NCBI GenBank assembly: GCA_046331545.1
Contig: JAXLQR010000002.1
Location: forward strand, 2,914,001-2,978,000
Origin: JADJVL01 sp046331545
GTDB taxonomy: Bacteria > Acidobacteriota > Holophagae > Holophagales > Holophagaceae
Length of the DNA: 64,000 nt
Reading direction: 5' to 3'
Numbering within the stretch: position 1 is the first letter of the stretch; each line of letters begins with the position of its first letter. A program made the position numbers and the translations under genes. The notes below the pieces were generated by a model that had not been told where the DNA came from, searched no databases, and saw only the letters and a list, made by a program, of their open reading frames with translations. Of the stretch, positions 19,125-27,943 are shown piece after piece.

Positions 19125-19792
19125 GGGGGGCAGGCCTCCACGGGCTCGATCCATTCGCGGCGGAGCTGGGCGTAGTGCCGCTTCAGGAATTCCAGCCGCC
19201 GGGTCCCCTCGGCGCGGGCGGGCTCCGTGTTGAAGCTCGCGACGATGCCTTCGCAGAGGTCCAGCCAGGCCTCGCCCCGGCGCAGGATCTCCTCCGTGGT
19301 GATGGGCTGGAAGGCCCCGCTGATGCAGCCGAAGTGGATGAGGCTGGCCGCCCCGAGCTTGCTCAGCTTGTCGCAGTCCCAGAGGCAGGCGGTCTCCAGG
19401 GGTTCGAGGCGCCGGGCGAGCCGCAGCCCCACGTGGTGCATGATCGCGTGGCGCACCGCCGGGAGCTTCCCGGCCGGGAAGTCCGTCCCCGCGAGGATGG
19501 CCTCCAGGTCCGCGGAGGCGTCCTGGGCGTGGGTGTCCCTGGACTTCGGATCCTTCAGCCGCTTGCGCACGTCGTGGAGCCAGGCGGCGCATTCCACCAC
19601 GTCGAGGTCCGCGCCGACCCGGGGGCACAGCCAGCGGGAGAGCTTCACCACCGCGAAGGTGTGTTCGAAGCGGTAGTTGAAGATGGGCCGCTCGGCGCCG
19701 TCCACCTCGTGGGAGACGCCCCAGAAGCGGATCGCGTCCGCGTCCGTGAAGTCGCGGAGGGCCGCTTCGCAGGCTTGGCGCCAGGGGGTCAT
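19121..19792 (-). CDS. HD-domain phosphohydrolase-like protein
   Basis: 223 residues with an HD superfamily metal site: His in RFEHTFAVVKLSRWL, the His-Asp pair in AAWLHDVRK, then HAIMHHVGL and a late Asp in CLWDCDKLSKLG. HD proteins hydrolyse phosphate esters of nucleotides or nucleotide second messengers; the substrate here is unknown. It is first in a tight cluster with two HEAT-repeat genes (4-base overlap, then 3-base gap). The ATG at 19792 follows a 135-base gap after hutH. Confidence 0.75.
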   Translation of the reverse strand: MTPWRQACEAALRDFTDADAIRFWGVSHEVDGAERPIFNYRFEHTFAVVKLSRWLCPRVGADLDVVECAAWLHDVRKRLKDPKSRDTHAQDASADLEAILAGTDFPAGKLPAVRHAIMHHVGLRLARRLEPLETACLWDCDKLSKLGAASLIHFGCISGAFQPITTEEILRRGEAWLDLCEGIVASFNTEPARAEGTRRLEFLKRHYAQLRREWIEPVEACPP

Positions 19793-19927
19793 GGGGTCGG
19801 GTGATGTGGGCGGGGGATCCGCGGGTCCATTCTAGGACGGCGTTCCACGAAACCCGAAGCCCGCCGGACTTGCGCCCCGGGCACCCCCCCGGGCGGCGGG
19901 ATCGGGTGGACGAACGGCGCGCGGCCC

Positions 19928-21403
19928 TCAGGCCCCGCGCAGGGCCAGGCGGCAGGCCTCGATCTCCGGGGCCATGGGCCGGTCCTGCCAGGGCGGGCAG
20001 GCCGCGGAGAGCCGCGCCACCAGCGGGGCGAGGCCCTCCGCCGGGGCGAGCCCCACCAGCCGGACGCCCTCCAGGGCCATGCGCGCCTCGAGGGCCAGCA
20101 CCCGCTCCAGCCCCTCCACCGCCCGCAGCAGCTTGCGCGCGGCGATGGGGCCCATGCTCACGTGGTCCTCCTTCCCCGCCGAGGTGGGGATGGAGTCCAC
20201 CGAGGCTGGATGGGCCAGGCCCTTCAGCTCGGAGACCAGGGCCGCGCTGGTGACGTGGGCCATCATGAACCCCGACTCCAGGCCGCCGTGGGCCGTGAGG
20301 AAGGCGGGCAGGTCGGAGTAGGCCGGGTTCACCAGGCGCTCCTGGCGGCGCTCGCTGATGCTGGCCAGGTCCGCGCAGGCCATGGCCAGCACGTCGCACG
20401 CGAAGGCGGGGTACTGGCCGTGGAAGTTGCCGCCGGAGCGGGACTCCTGGGTCTCCGTGAAGACCATCGGGTTGTCGGTGGCGCTGTTGAGCTCCCGCTC
20501 GAGGATGGCGCCGGCGAAGTCCAGGGCGTCCCGGGCCACCCCGTGGACCTGGGGGATGCAGCGCAGGCTGTAGGCGTCCTGGACCCGGTGGCAGTCCCGG
20601 TGGGAGTCGGCGATGGCGCTGGTCTCCCCGAGGACCTCCCGCAGCCGGGCCGCCGAGGCGAGCTGGCCGGGGTGGGGCCGCGCCTCGTGGATGCGCGGGT
20701 CGAAGGCCGCGCGGCTGCCCCGGAGGGCTTCCAGCGAAAGGGCGGCGATCTCCTCGGCGAGGGGCACGAGGCGGCGCAGCTCCGCCACCGCGAGGCAGCC
20801 CAGGGCCGTGATGAGCTGGGTGCCGTTGATGAGGGCGAGGCCTTCCTTCGCCTCCAGCACCACGGGCGCGAGGCCCGCCGCCGCGAGGGCCTCGCCGCCG
20901 GGCCTGGGGCCGCGCTCCGACCAGGCCTCGCCCTCGCCCACCAGCAGCAGGGCCACATGGGCCAGGGGCGCGAGGTCCCCGCTGGCGCCGACGCTGCCCT
21001 GGCTGGGCACCACCGGCAGGACGTCCCGGTTCAGGCATTCCGCCAGGAGGCGGAGGGGCTCCGGGCGGATGCCGCTGTAGCCCTTCAGCAGGCAGTTGAT
21101 GCGGGCGGCCATGAGGGCGCGGGTCTGGGGCCGGGGCAGGGAGTCGCCCACCCCCGCGGCGTGGCTGCGCACCAGGTTGAGCTGGAGCTGGCGCAGCTGG
21201 TCGGGCGGGATCACCACCGTGGCGAACTGCCCGAACCCTGTGTTGACGCCGTAGACCGTCCGGCCCTCGGCGAGGATGCGGTCGATGACGCCGCGGTTCT
21301 CCGCCACCCGCGCCAGGGCGCTCTCGTCGAGGGTGACGCCCTCGCCGGCCGCGATGCGGGCGAGGTCCGGGGCGGTGAGGCGCTGGCCGTCGAGGTGGAT
21401 CAT
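19928..21403 (-). CDS. hutH: histidine ammonia-lyase
   Basis: 491 residues. Deaminates L-histidine to trans-urocanate. The Ala-Ser-Gly triad that cyclises to the MIO cofactor lies in GSVGASGDLAPLAH; the substrate-side motif YGVNTGFGQFA is present. RSHAAGVGDSLP carries the Ser-His pair seen in histidine lyases, where tyrosine and phenylalanine lyases have His-Leu or Phe-Leu. I chose ATG 21403 because the upstream ATG at 21421 is part of the RBS region (GGCGGGAG). No hutU, hutI or hutG lies in the window. Confidence 0.9.
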   Translation of the reverse strand: MIHLDGQRLTAPDLARIAAGEGVTLDESALARVAENRGVIDRILAEGRTVYGVNTGFGQFATVVIPPDQLRQLQLNLVRSHAAGVGDSLPRPQTRALMAARINCLLKGYSGIRPEPLRLLAECLNRDVLPVVPSQGSVGASGDLAPLAHVALLLVGEGEAWSERGPRPGGEALAAAGLAPVVLEAKEGLALINGTQLITALGCLAVAELRRLVPLAEEIAALSLEALRGSRAAFDPRIHEARPHPGQLASAARLREVLGETSAIADSHRDCHRVQDAYSLRCIPQVHGVARDALDFAGAILERELNSATDNPMVFTETQESRSGGNFHGQYPAFACDVLAMACADLASISERRQERLVNPAYSDLPAFLTAHGGLESGFMMAHVTSAALVSELKGLAHPASVDSIPTSAGKEDHVSMGPIAARKLLRAVEGLERVLALEARMALEGVRLVGLAPAEGLAPLVARLSAACPPWQDRPMAPEIEACRLALRGA

Positions 21404-21443
21404 GGAGGCTCCCGCCTCCATCCTATCGGACGGCCCCCGGGGA

Positions 21444-21728
21444 TCAGCGGACCGGCGCGGCCTGGCGCTGGGCCTTCAGCTTGCGGCGCTGCTCGGGGGT
21501 GAGGATCCCCATCACCGCCTTCCGGCGCTCGCGGCGGTCCTGGCGCCCCTGGGCGAAGACCGCCCGCAGCCGGTCCTTCTGGTCCTGGGTGAGGTCGAGG
21601 CCCTCGAAGCGCTTGAGGGGATCGCGCCGGGAGCGGGGCTGGGCGGCCGCCGGCGCCTGCCCGGGCGCCTGGGCCGGAGGCTCCTGGACCAGGGCGGTAG
21701 CGGCGAGGAGGGCGAGGGTCGCGAGCAT
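21444..21728 (-). CDS. small exported Spy/CpxP-like protein
   Basis: 94 residues: signal peptide, Pro/Ala/Gln-rich linker (QAPGQAPAAAQ), then two LTxxQ-type helices, LDLTQDQKDRLRAVFAQGR and ILTPEQRRKLKAQ. That arrangement is the hallmark of Spy/CpxP periplasmic chaperone-like proteins, though it is shorter than Spy. It lies between hutH and an MFS exporter on the same strand. Confidence 0.65.
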   Translation of the reverse strand: MLATLALLAATALVQEPPAQAPGQAPAAAQPRSRRDPLKRFEGLDLTQDQKDRLRAVFAQGRQDRRERRKAVMGILTPEQRRKLKAQRQAAPVR

Positions 21729-21779
21729 GGGGGCTCCGGAAAGGGGATTGGACCCGCCCGCCCGCGGGAAGGTTGGCCC

Positions 21780-23039
21780 TCAGGCGGGCCGGGGCCGGCG
21801 GGGCAGGGCCAGGGCCAGCAGCAGGGCCAGGGCCATGCAGGCGGCCGCCACCAGGTAAGGGGCGCGGTAGCCCAGGCGGGCGAAGACGAAGGTGCCCACG
21901 AAGGGGCCGATGATGCGCCCGAGGCCCTGCATGGCGTTCATCACGCCGAAGACGCCGCCCTGCTCCTCCGCCGGCGTGAGCCGGCTTGCGAGGGCGTAGG
22001 TGGCGGTGGCGTTCATGCCCGAGCCCCAGGCCATGGGGACCATCACCAGGAGGAAGGGCCAGGCCCAGGCGGCCCGGGGCAGGGCGTAGAGGGCCGCGCC
22101 CATGGCCGCCAGGCCGATGGCCATGGCGGCGCGCTCGGGGACGCGCTTGGCGACCACGCGGACCAGGCCGCCCTGGTAGAGGGTGATGAGGATGCCGATG
22201 AAGGCGAAGAGCCAGCCCACCTCCCGCTGGCCGAAGGCGAAGCGGGCGTTGGCCATGAGGCTGAAGGTGCCCTCCATCATGGCGAAGCCGGACATGGCGA
22301 GGAGCGCGATGCCCAGGATGTGCGGCATGCCCGGGCGCTCCAGGGCCCGGGCGAGGGCGTGGCCGCCGCGCTCCTTCGACTTGGCCTTCGCCTTCAGCTC
22401 CGGGGTGAGGGTTTCCGGCATCCAGGCCAGCACCAGGAGGGAGGCCAGGAGGCTCAGGCCGGCGGCCACGAAGAAGGGCAGGTGCCAGCCGTGGCTCTCC
22501 AGGAGCCGGTGGCCGAAGGCCGAGCCGCTCAGCAGGCCCGCCAGGGCCGGCCCCAGGACGAAGCCCAGGCCGAAGGCGGCGCCGATCATGCCGAGCGCCT
22601 TGCTGCGCTCCTCCGGGGAACTGACGTCCGCCATGGCCGCCTGGGCCACCGAGATGTTGCCGCCGGTGACCCCGTCGAGGAGGCGGGCCGCCAGCACCCA
22701 CTCGAAGCGGGTGGTGAGGGCCAGCACCAGGTAGCCCAGGGCGCTGCCCAGCAGGGAGAGCCAGAGCACCGGGCGGCGGCCCACGAGGTCCGAGAGCCGG
22801 CCCAGGAGGGGGGTCGCCACGAACTGCATGACCGAGAAGCTCACGAAGGTCACGCCGGCCCAGAAGGCGCCGGGGGTCTGGAGGTGCAGCAGGGCGTTGG
22901 CCCGCTCCATCCAGGGGCTGGGGTGGTCGGCGATGGCCTTGGCGTAGAGGGGCAGGAGGGGAATGACGATGCCGAAGCCCAGCAGGTCGATGAAGACCGT
23001 CAGGAAGATCGCCATCCGCACCCGCTTCGTGTCCGCCAT
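21780..23039 (-). CDS. MFS transporter, TetA-like drug exporter
   Basis: 419 residues and about 12 transmembrane helices. N-terminal FIDLLGFGIVIPLLPLYA matches the TetA/MdtG-like drug:H+ antiporter subfamily; the loop 2-3 motif is GRLSDLVGRRPVLWLSLLG (family G-x-L-a-D-r-x-G-r-k/r), and the TM5 motif C is GAAFGLGFVLGPALAG. It sits in the inner membrane; the substrate is not known. ATG 23039 has GGAG 9 bases upstream; a TTG at 23051 is less likely. Confidence 0.85.
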   Translation of the reverse strand: MADTKRVRMAIFLTVFIDLLGFGIVIPLLPLYAKAIADHPSPWMERANALLHLQTPGAFWAGVTFVSFSVMQFVATPLLGRLSDLVGRRPVLWLSLLGSALGYLVLALTTRFEWVLAARLLDGVTGGNISVAQAAMADVSSPEERSKALGMIGAAFGLGFVLGPALAGLLSGSAFGHRLLESHGWHLPFFVAAGLSLLASLLVLAWMPETLTPELKAKAKSKERGGHALARALERPGMPHILGIALLAMSGFAMMEGTFSLMANARFAFGQREVGWLFAFIGILITLYQGGLVRVVAKRVPERAAMAIGLAAMGAALYALPRAAWAWPFLLVMVPMAWGSGMNATATYALASRLTPAEEQGGVFGVMNAMQGLGRIIGPFVGTFVFARLGYRAPYLVAAACMALALLLALALPRRPRPA

Positions 23040-23090
23040 CCGCCGCTCCAAACCTTCAGGGTAGCGGCAGGGCCCGGAGGTTGCCGAGGC

Positions 23091-23285
23091 TCAGGCCCGG
23101 AGGACCGCCCACAGCGCGTAGAGGGGCAGGCCCAGCCCGCCGGCGGCCAGGAGCGGGAACTCCAGGGCCATGAACTTCGGCAGCCAGGCGCTGGGGGCCT
23201 TGCGGCCCACGAAGAGGACCGAGACGGCGAAGAGGAAGAAGACCGGGATCTCCACCGCGAGGAGCATGGCGAGGAAGGCGTTCAA
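23091..23285 (-). CDS. small two-helix membrane protein
   Basis: 64 residues: AFLAMLLAVEIPVFFLFAVS, a short basic loop (GRKAPSAW), then EFPLLAAGGLGLPLYALWAV. No family recognised. It begins 3 bases after the ispE stop and ends about 50 bases before the MFS gene, so it is probably co-transcribed with both. Confidence 0.55.
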   Translation of the reverse strand: MNAFLAMLLAVEIPVFFLFAVSVLFVGRKAPSAWLPKFMALEFPLLAAGGLGLPLYALWAVLRA

Positions 23286-23288
23286 GGG

Positions 23289-24137
23289 TCACCCCACGGT
23301 GTGGATGCCCCAGGATGGGTGCGCGGACCGGAGCGCGCCAGGGGCCCGGTCGCGGTCCTCCGCCGAGGGATAGCGGGCGGCCCAGCAGGCCCCCGAGCCG
23401 CAGAGGAGGGGCTCGCCGCCGGTGGCGGCCAGGGCCTCCCGGACCTCGGCCAGGGGCGGGCAGACCCAGAGGGCCGCGCCGGTGAGGTCGTTCCGCCAGG
23501 GGGGCGCCGCGCCCTCCGCCAGGCCGGGCAGTTCCCGGGGGAAGGGGTAGCCCACCTCGCCCAGGGCCCGGTAGACCGCCGGCGTCGAGACGTGGAGGCC
23601 CGGATGCACGATCAGGAGGGGCTCCAGGGGCACGGGCCGAAGGGGGAAGACCCGCTCCCCGCGGCCCAGGCCCAGGACGGTCCCGCCCAGCAGGAACAGC
23701 GGCACGTCCGAGCCCAGGCGGGCTCCCAGGGCCAGGAGGCGCTCCAGGCCGAGGCCGAGGCCGAAGAGGGCCTCCCCCAGCTTCAGGGCCGCCGCCGCGT
23801 CGCTGCTGCCGCCGCCGAGGCCGCCGCCGTGGGGGATGCGCTTCTCCAGGGCAAGGCGGGCGGGAAGCGGCCGGCCCGCCGCCTCCTCGAGGAGTCGCCA
23901 GGCGCGGACCACGAGGTTGCCTTCGCCGGCGTCCAGGCCCGCGGCGGATGGCCCGGAGAGGGCCAGGGTGAAGGCCTCTGCGGGTTCGCCCTCCAGGACG
24001 TCGGTGAGGTCCGGGACCCCCTCCAGCACCGTGGTCACGAGTTCCAGGTCGTGGTAGCCGTCCGCCCGGCGCCCCAGCACCGCCAGGAACCGGTTGAGCT
24101 TCGCCGGGGCCTCGACCCTGCGCCGGGAGGACGCCAC
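23289..24137 (-). CDS. ispE: 4-diphosphocytidyl-2-C-methyl-D-erythritol kinase
   Basis: 282 residues from a GTG start. GHMP-family kinase of the non-mevalonate (MEP) isoprenoid pathway, phosphorylating CDP-ME at the 2-position. Substrate motif APAKLNRFLAVLGRRADGYH (residues ~10-29) and the ATP loop PHGGGLGGGSSDAAAAL are typical; a late Gly-rich stretch LLCGSGACWAAR closes the GHMP fold. It starts 4 bases after the stop of the lipoprotein gene. Confidence 0.92.
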   Translation of the reverse strand: MASSRRRVEAPAKLNRFLAVLGRRADGYHDLELVTTVLEGVPDLTDVLEGEPAEAFTLALSGPSAAGLDAGEGNLVVRAWRLLEEAAGRPLPARLALEKRIPHGGGLGGGSSDAAAALKLGEALFGLGLGLERLLALGARLGSDVPLFLLGGTVLGLGRGERVFPLRPVPLEPLLIVHPGLHVSTPAVYRALGEVGYPFPRELPGLAEGAAPPWRNDLTGAALWVCPPLAEVREALAATGGEPLLCGSGACWAARYPSAEDRDRAPGALRSAHPSWGIHTVG

Positions 24138-24141
24138 GGTC

Positions 24142-24636
24142 TCAGTACCGCGGCGCCACCGGCGGGCCGCCGGAGTCCACCTCGACCCTGGGCGGCCGGG
24201 CGTCCACGTTCACCTTCACCGTCGCGCGCTCCCGCTTCACGGCGGAGCCGTCCTTGAACACCGCGGTGACGGCGACGAGGCCGGAGGCCGCGCCGGCGGC
24301 GTCGAGGTAGACCGTCCCGGGTTCCCGGCCCTCGGCGCCGGCGACGAAGGCGGGCTTGGCGGCGCTGTAGGGATTCTTCGCGGCCCGGGCCTCGGGAAGC
24401 ATCTGGAAGCGCTGGATGGCGGCCGCGGCGATGGCGGGGAAGTCCAGGGCCTCCTCGCTGCGGGCGGCGACGCGCTCCTTGATCCCCTTCTCGATGCCCT
24501 CGTCCACGAGGTTCTGGAGCTCCTTCACCGCCAAGGCGGAGGCGGCCTGGGTGTCCTTGGCCTCCTTCGAGGCGCAGCCGGCGAGTAGGACGAGCGCGGC
24601 GGGGAGCAGGCCCGCGCGTCGGGATGGGCGTCTCAT
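24142..24636 (-). CDS. putative lipoprotein
   Basis: 164 residues: a basic start (MRRPSRR), hydrophobic core and lipobox LLAGC, then an Ala/Lys-rich helical region (VKELQNLVDEGIEKGIKERV) and a beta-rich end (TVYLDAAGAASGLVAVTAVF). GGAGG lies 6 bases before the ATG at 24636. It is between map (20 bases upstream) and ispE (4 bases downstream) in one apparent operon. No named family recognised. Confidence 0.7.
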   Translation of the reverse strand: MRRPSRRAGLLPAALVLLAGCASKEAKDTQAASALAVKELQNLVDEGIEKGIKERVAARSEEALDFPAIAAAAIQRFQMLPEARAAKNPYSAAKPAFVAGAEGREPGTVYLDAAGAASGLVAVTAVFKDGSAVKRERATVKVNVDARPPRVEVDSGGPPVAPRY

Positions 24637-24656
24637 GGATCCTCCGAGGGGCCGGG

Positions 24657-25454
24657 TCAGAGCCCGTCCTCCAGCTCGTACTCCGGATCGGGCAGGGACA
24701 GGATGTCCGGGCCGTCCTTGGTGATGGCGACGTCGTGCTCGAACTGCGCGCTGAGGCCGCCGTCCCGGGTGCGCACGGTCCACCCGTCGGCCTCCACCAG
24801 GCAGCGGTGGGAGCCGGTGGTGAGGATGGGCTCGATGGTGATGGTCATGCCCGGCTCCATGCGGAAGCCGGTGCCGGGCTTCTGGTCCGCGTAGACCACC
24901 TGCGGGTCCTCGTGGAGCTCGCGGCCGATGCCGTGGCCGATGTAGTCGCGGACGACGCCGTAGCCGCGCTCCTCGGCGAAGCGCTGCACGGCCGTGGCCA
25001 TGTCCCCCAGCCGGTTGCCGGGACGGCAGTGCTCGATGCCCAGGTACATGGCGAGCTGGGCGGTCTGGAGCAGGCGCTGGGCCTCCTCGCTGATCTGGCC
25101 GACGCCCACGGTGAGGCAGGTGTCGCCGTGGAAGCCGTCCAGCTTGCAGCCGCAGTCGATGGAGATGATGTCGCCTTCCTGGAGGATGTAATTCGTCGGG
25201 ATCCCGTGCACCACGCGGTCGTTCACGGAGGTGCAGAGCGTCCCCGGGAAGCCGTGGTAGCCCTTGAAGTTCGGCACGGCCCCGTGCTTGCGGATGAAGG
25301 TCTCGGCCACCTTGTCCAGCTCCAGCAGGCTCACGCCGGGCTTCGCGGCGCGGGCGGCCACCCGCAGCGCGTTGGCGGCCAGGCGCGCCGCCAGCCGCAT
25401 CTTCTCGATCTCCTTGCGGCTCTTGTAGCGGATCTGTTCGCGCAGCAGCACCAT
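24657..25454 (-). CDS. map: type I methionine aminopeptidase
   Basis: 265 residues. Removes the N-terminal Met from nascent proteins. The five metal ligands of the pita-bread fold are visible: Asp in SIDCGCKLDGFHGDT (two), His in YIGHGIGRELHE, Glu in TITIEPIL and Glu in AQFEHDVAITK. It starts the minus-strand run that continues into ispE. A divergent small gene begins 33 bases away. Confidence 0.95.
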   Translation of the reverse strand: MVLLREQIRYKSRKEIEKMRLAARLAANALRVAARAAKPGVSLLELDKVAETFIRKHGAVPNFKGYHGFPGTLCTSVNDRVVHGIPTNYILQEGDIISIDCGCKLDGFHGDTCLTVGVGQISEEAQRLLQTAQLAMYLGIEHCRPGNRLGDMATAVQRFAEERGYGVVRDYIGHGIGRELHEDPQVVYADQKPGTGFRMEPGMTITIEPILTTGSHRCLVEADGWTVRTRDGGLSAQFEHDVAITKDGPDILSLPDPEYELEDGL

Positions 25455-25486
25455 GGCACTCCGGGCAGACAGTGTAGCCCGGTACC

Positions 25487-25855
25487 ATGGCGCGGGAGGC
25501 CGGCGACGTGAACAGGGCGTGGATGCTCGCGGGGCTCGGGGTGGTGGCCGCCCTGGCCCTGGCCCTGGGCCTCCGGATGCGCGGGCCCCGGGTGCCGGCG
25601 CGGCCCGCGGGCGTCCCGCCGGCGGCGGAGTGGGCGGGCGCCGGGGCCTCCGGCCGCTTCTTCCTGGTGAAGGGACGGGAGGGCAGCATCTACCGCATCG
25701 AGGCCTACGCCGCCCCCTCGGGGGCGAGGGAGCCCGCGGCCGCCTGGCGCCTGGTGGGCTTCGCCCGCACCGCCCTCGCCCCCGACGAGATCGCCGGGAT
25801 GGAGGGCGGCGCCATCCTTCTGAAGGACGGCTCGAAGCTGCTGCCGGCGGAGTGA
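25487..25855 (+). CDS. membrane-anchored hypothetical protein
   Basis: 122 residues: one N-terminal transmembrane helix (AWMLAGLGVVAALALALGL, ~residues 11-29), a Pro/Ala linker, then a compact basic/acidic domain (RFFLVKGREGSIYRIEAYAA). Not a recognised family. The next gene follows after 4 bases, indicating an operon of three. Confidence 0.55.
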   Translation: MAREAGDVNRAWMLAGLGVVAALALALGLRMRGPRVPARPAGVPPAAEWAGAGASGRFFLVKGREGSIYRIEAYAAPSGAREPAAAWRLVGFARTALAPDEIAGMEGGAILLKDGSKLLPAE

Positions 25856-25859
25856 GGGG

Positions 25860-26474
25860 ATGGCCTACACCCGGGAGGAGCTGGACTGGATCGAGGCGGA
25901 GTGGGCCTTCCACCTCCACGGGCGGAGCGCCTTCCTGAGCCGGGAGGACTACGCGCAGGTGACGGCGTGGGAGGCCGCGGGCATCCCGGCGGAGGCGGTG
26001 GTGGCGGCGATGGACGCCTTCTTCGCCCGGCGGGCCAAGCGCGCGCGCCCGCGGGCCTACCTGGCCCTCGCGCACCTCGAGAAGGATGTCGCGAAGGCCG
26101 CCCGGCTGCGGCTGGCCCTGGCCCGCGGCGCGGAGGAAGGGTCGGGGCCGGCGCCGGCGAAGCTGGATCCCCGTCTGGCGCGGGATCCGCGGCTGGTGGC
26201 CCTCCACGCCGACTGGCAGCGCCTCAAGGCCCTCGCGCCGGCCCCCGACAGTCCCGCCTACCTGGACCATTTCGACGCGGTGCAGGCGGCGCGGCAGGCC
26301 TTCCTGGAACAGGCGGCCACGCATCTCGGCAGCGGCGGCGATGGATTGAGGCTCGACCTCGCCGCGCGCCTCGCCGAGGCGGGCATCGCCGAGGGCGGGC
26401 CGGTGTGGACCCGGGCCTTCCGGCACCACTGGGGCAAGATGGTGCTGGAGGCCTTCGGCATTGACGACACCTGA
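25860..26474 (+). CDS. hypothetical helical protein
   Basis: 204 residues, soluble and rich in Ala, Arg and Leu, with acidic-aromatic start (YTREELDWIEAEWAFHLHGR). No catalytic motif or membrane segment seen. Its last 14 bases overlap the TTG start of the next gene, so the two are probably translated together. Confidence 0.6.
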   Translation: MAYTREELDWIEAEWAFHLHGRSAFLSREDYAQVTAWEAAGIPAEAVVAAMDAFFARRAKRARPRAYLALAHLEKDVAKAARLRLALARGAEEGSGPAPAKLDPRLARDPRLVALHADWQRLKALAPAPDSPAYLDHFDAVQAARQAFLEQAATHLGSGGDGLRLDLAARLAEAGIAEGGPVWTRAFRHHWGKMVLEAFGIDDT

Positions 26475-27774
26475 CGCATCCCTCGAGGCCTGGAGGCGGG
26501 AGCTGGAGGCGCCGACGCCGGCCTTCTTCGAGGCCTTCGCGGCGGCCGCCCGCACGGAGGAAGGCACCCGGGACGCTGTGCGGGAGGCGGTGAAGGGCCT
26601 CGTGCCGCGCATCGACTGGGAGGCCTACCTGCCCCACGTGCCCCACGGCCTGCTGGGCCTGCGGGCGGCCCATCGCCTGCGCCCGCTGCTGGCGCCGCCG
26701 GCCTTCCGGCGCCTGCTGGCGGTGCAGCTCCACATGCTGGCGCACGAAGGCCGCCGTCCGGGCCGGGGCGGGCTGGCCTCGGTCGGCAAGGGCAGCGGGC
26801 ACTGGGGCAACCTCCAGCTGGCCATCCGGTCCGGCCGGCCGGCCCTGGCCTGGGGCGAGGCCTCGGGCACGCCGGAGCCCGGCTCGGAGGACTTCCGCCG
26901 CCTGGGGGACCTGGTGGCCTTCGACATGGCCAACGTGGGCCACAAGGCGGTGATGGCCCACCAGCTCGAGGAGCTCTTCCTGTCCCTCGGCTCGCCCAAG
27001 GCCACGGGGCGCCGCCTGCTGGGCATCTCGGCCTGGCTCGCGGCGACGCCGTCGGACACCTTCTGGCACCAGCGGGCCGCGAAGCGCCTGGGGGGGACGC
27101 CGCCGCGGGTGCCCTTCGGCAGCGCGGCGAGGGACGCGGCGCACCACGCCGCCGGGGCCCGGGAGGTCTGCGACCTGGGGCTCGTGGAGCTGCTGGACCG
27201 GCTGGCGGCGCGGCTGAGGGAGGGCGAGCGGGGCGGGGATCTGCTGGCCATGCTGGTGCTGGCCGCCAGCGAGAAGCAGCTCGACGCCCGGCGGGACCTG
27301 GAGGGGAAGACGGGCTGGACCTTCGTCTACCTCGCCACCCTGGCGATGCGCCACGCGGGGCTGGGCCATCCGTCGCCCTGGGCCCAGGCGGCGGCCCTGG
27401 TGAACCTCTTCCCCACCGACGAGGCGGAGGGAAGGGTCGCGCCGAGGGCCCCGGCCGGCGGCGGGACGCTGCTGGACGCGATCCTGGACGCGGAGCCGGC
27501 CCAGGCCATGCACGTCGCGCGGGAGGCCTTCCGGTCCGGGGGCGCCGAGGCCGTGCTCCGGGACCTCGCCGCCGCGGCGGCGCAGAACGACCCCGCCCTG
27601 AACCATGCCCACCAGACCCTGGCCGTGGCCGCCTGCGCGGATCTCGCTCCCCTGCTGCCGGCCCACGCCCAGGAGGCCATGCTCCTGGCCCTCGCGAAGA
27701 GCCTCGCCAACAGCCAGGGCAGTGGGGACCTAGGACGGATGGCGGAGAAGGCGCTCGGCGCTCCCGGGGCCTGA
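26461..27774 (+). CDS. hypothetical protein, weak questin-oxidase-like features
   Basis: 437 residues from a TTG overlapping the preceding gene by 14 bases. Helical, with repeated His-containing motifs: VPHGLLGLRAAHRLRPLL (~residue 60), GSGHWGNLQLAI, NVGHKAVMAHQLEELFLS and NHAHQTLAVAACADLAPLLP. The HG..R.AH pattern and late HAH segment remind me of bacterial questin-oxidase-family proteins; this is a weak resemblance and needs a profile search. No signal peptide. Confidence 0.55.
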   Translation: MTTPDASLEAWRRELEAPTPAFFEAFAAAARTEEGTRDAVREAVKGLVPRIDWEAYLPHVPHGLLGLRAAHRLRPLLAPPAFRRLLAVQLHMLAHEGRRPGRGGLASVGKGSGHWGNLQLAIRSGRPALAWGEASGTPEPGSEDFRRLGDLVAFDMANVGHKAVMAHQLEELFLSLGSPKATGRRLLGISAWLAATPSDTFWHQRAAKRLGGTPPRVPFGSAARDAAHHAAGAREVCDLGLVELLDRLAARLREGERGGDLLAMLVLAASEKQLDARRDLEGKTGWTFVYLATLAMRHAGLGHPSPWAQAAALVNLFPTDEAEGRVAPRAPAGGGTLLDAILDAEPAQAMHVAREAFRSGGAEAVLRDLAAAAAQNDPALNHAHQTLAVAACADLAPLLPAHAQEAMLLALAKSLANSQGSGDLGRMAEKALGAPGA

Positions 27775-27790
27775 AGGCTGCTCGCCGCCT

Positions 27791-27853
27791 TCCTGCTTCT
27801 TCACCAGCTTCGGCACGGCAGGCATGGCCGGCATGGGGGCGACGCCGACCCCA
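27791..27853 (-). pseudogene. duplicated 3'-end remnant of the neighbouring gene
   Basis: Bases 27791-27853 repeat 27957-28019 at an offset of 166 with about 6 mismatches in 61 positions. On the minus strand the remnant still reads GVGVAPMPAMPAVPKLVKKQ, against WVGVAHMPAAPAMPKLVKKQ in the intact gene. Only this tail is copied. The spacer between them (27854-27943) holds a GC-rich imperfect palindrome. This looks like a residue of a tandem duplication. Confidence 0.6.
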
Positions 27854-27943
27854 ACCTCCGCAGGCGGGTGGCGGAGCGCGCGAGCGCGCAGCGAAGCCGG
27901 GACCCGCCCGGAGGTTGCATCCGGGCGGTGTTCTGCGAGCCCT

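Noticed and set aside
14268..19175. A 1635-codon plus-strand open frame
   Set aside because: It is antisense to the HEAT and HD genes; composition is the mirror of their Ala/Leu/Glu codons and it shows no domain.
21276..24257. A 993-codon plus-strand open frame
   Set aside because: Antisense to the MFS, ispE and Spy-like genes; no domain seen.
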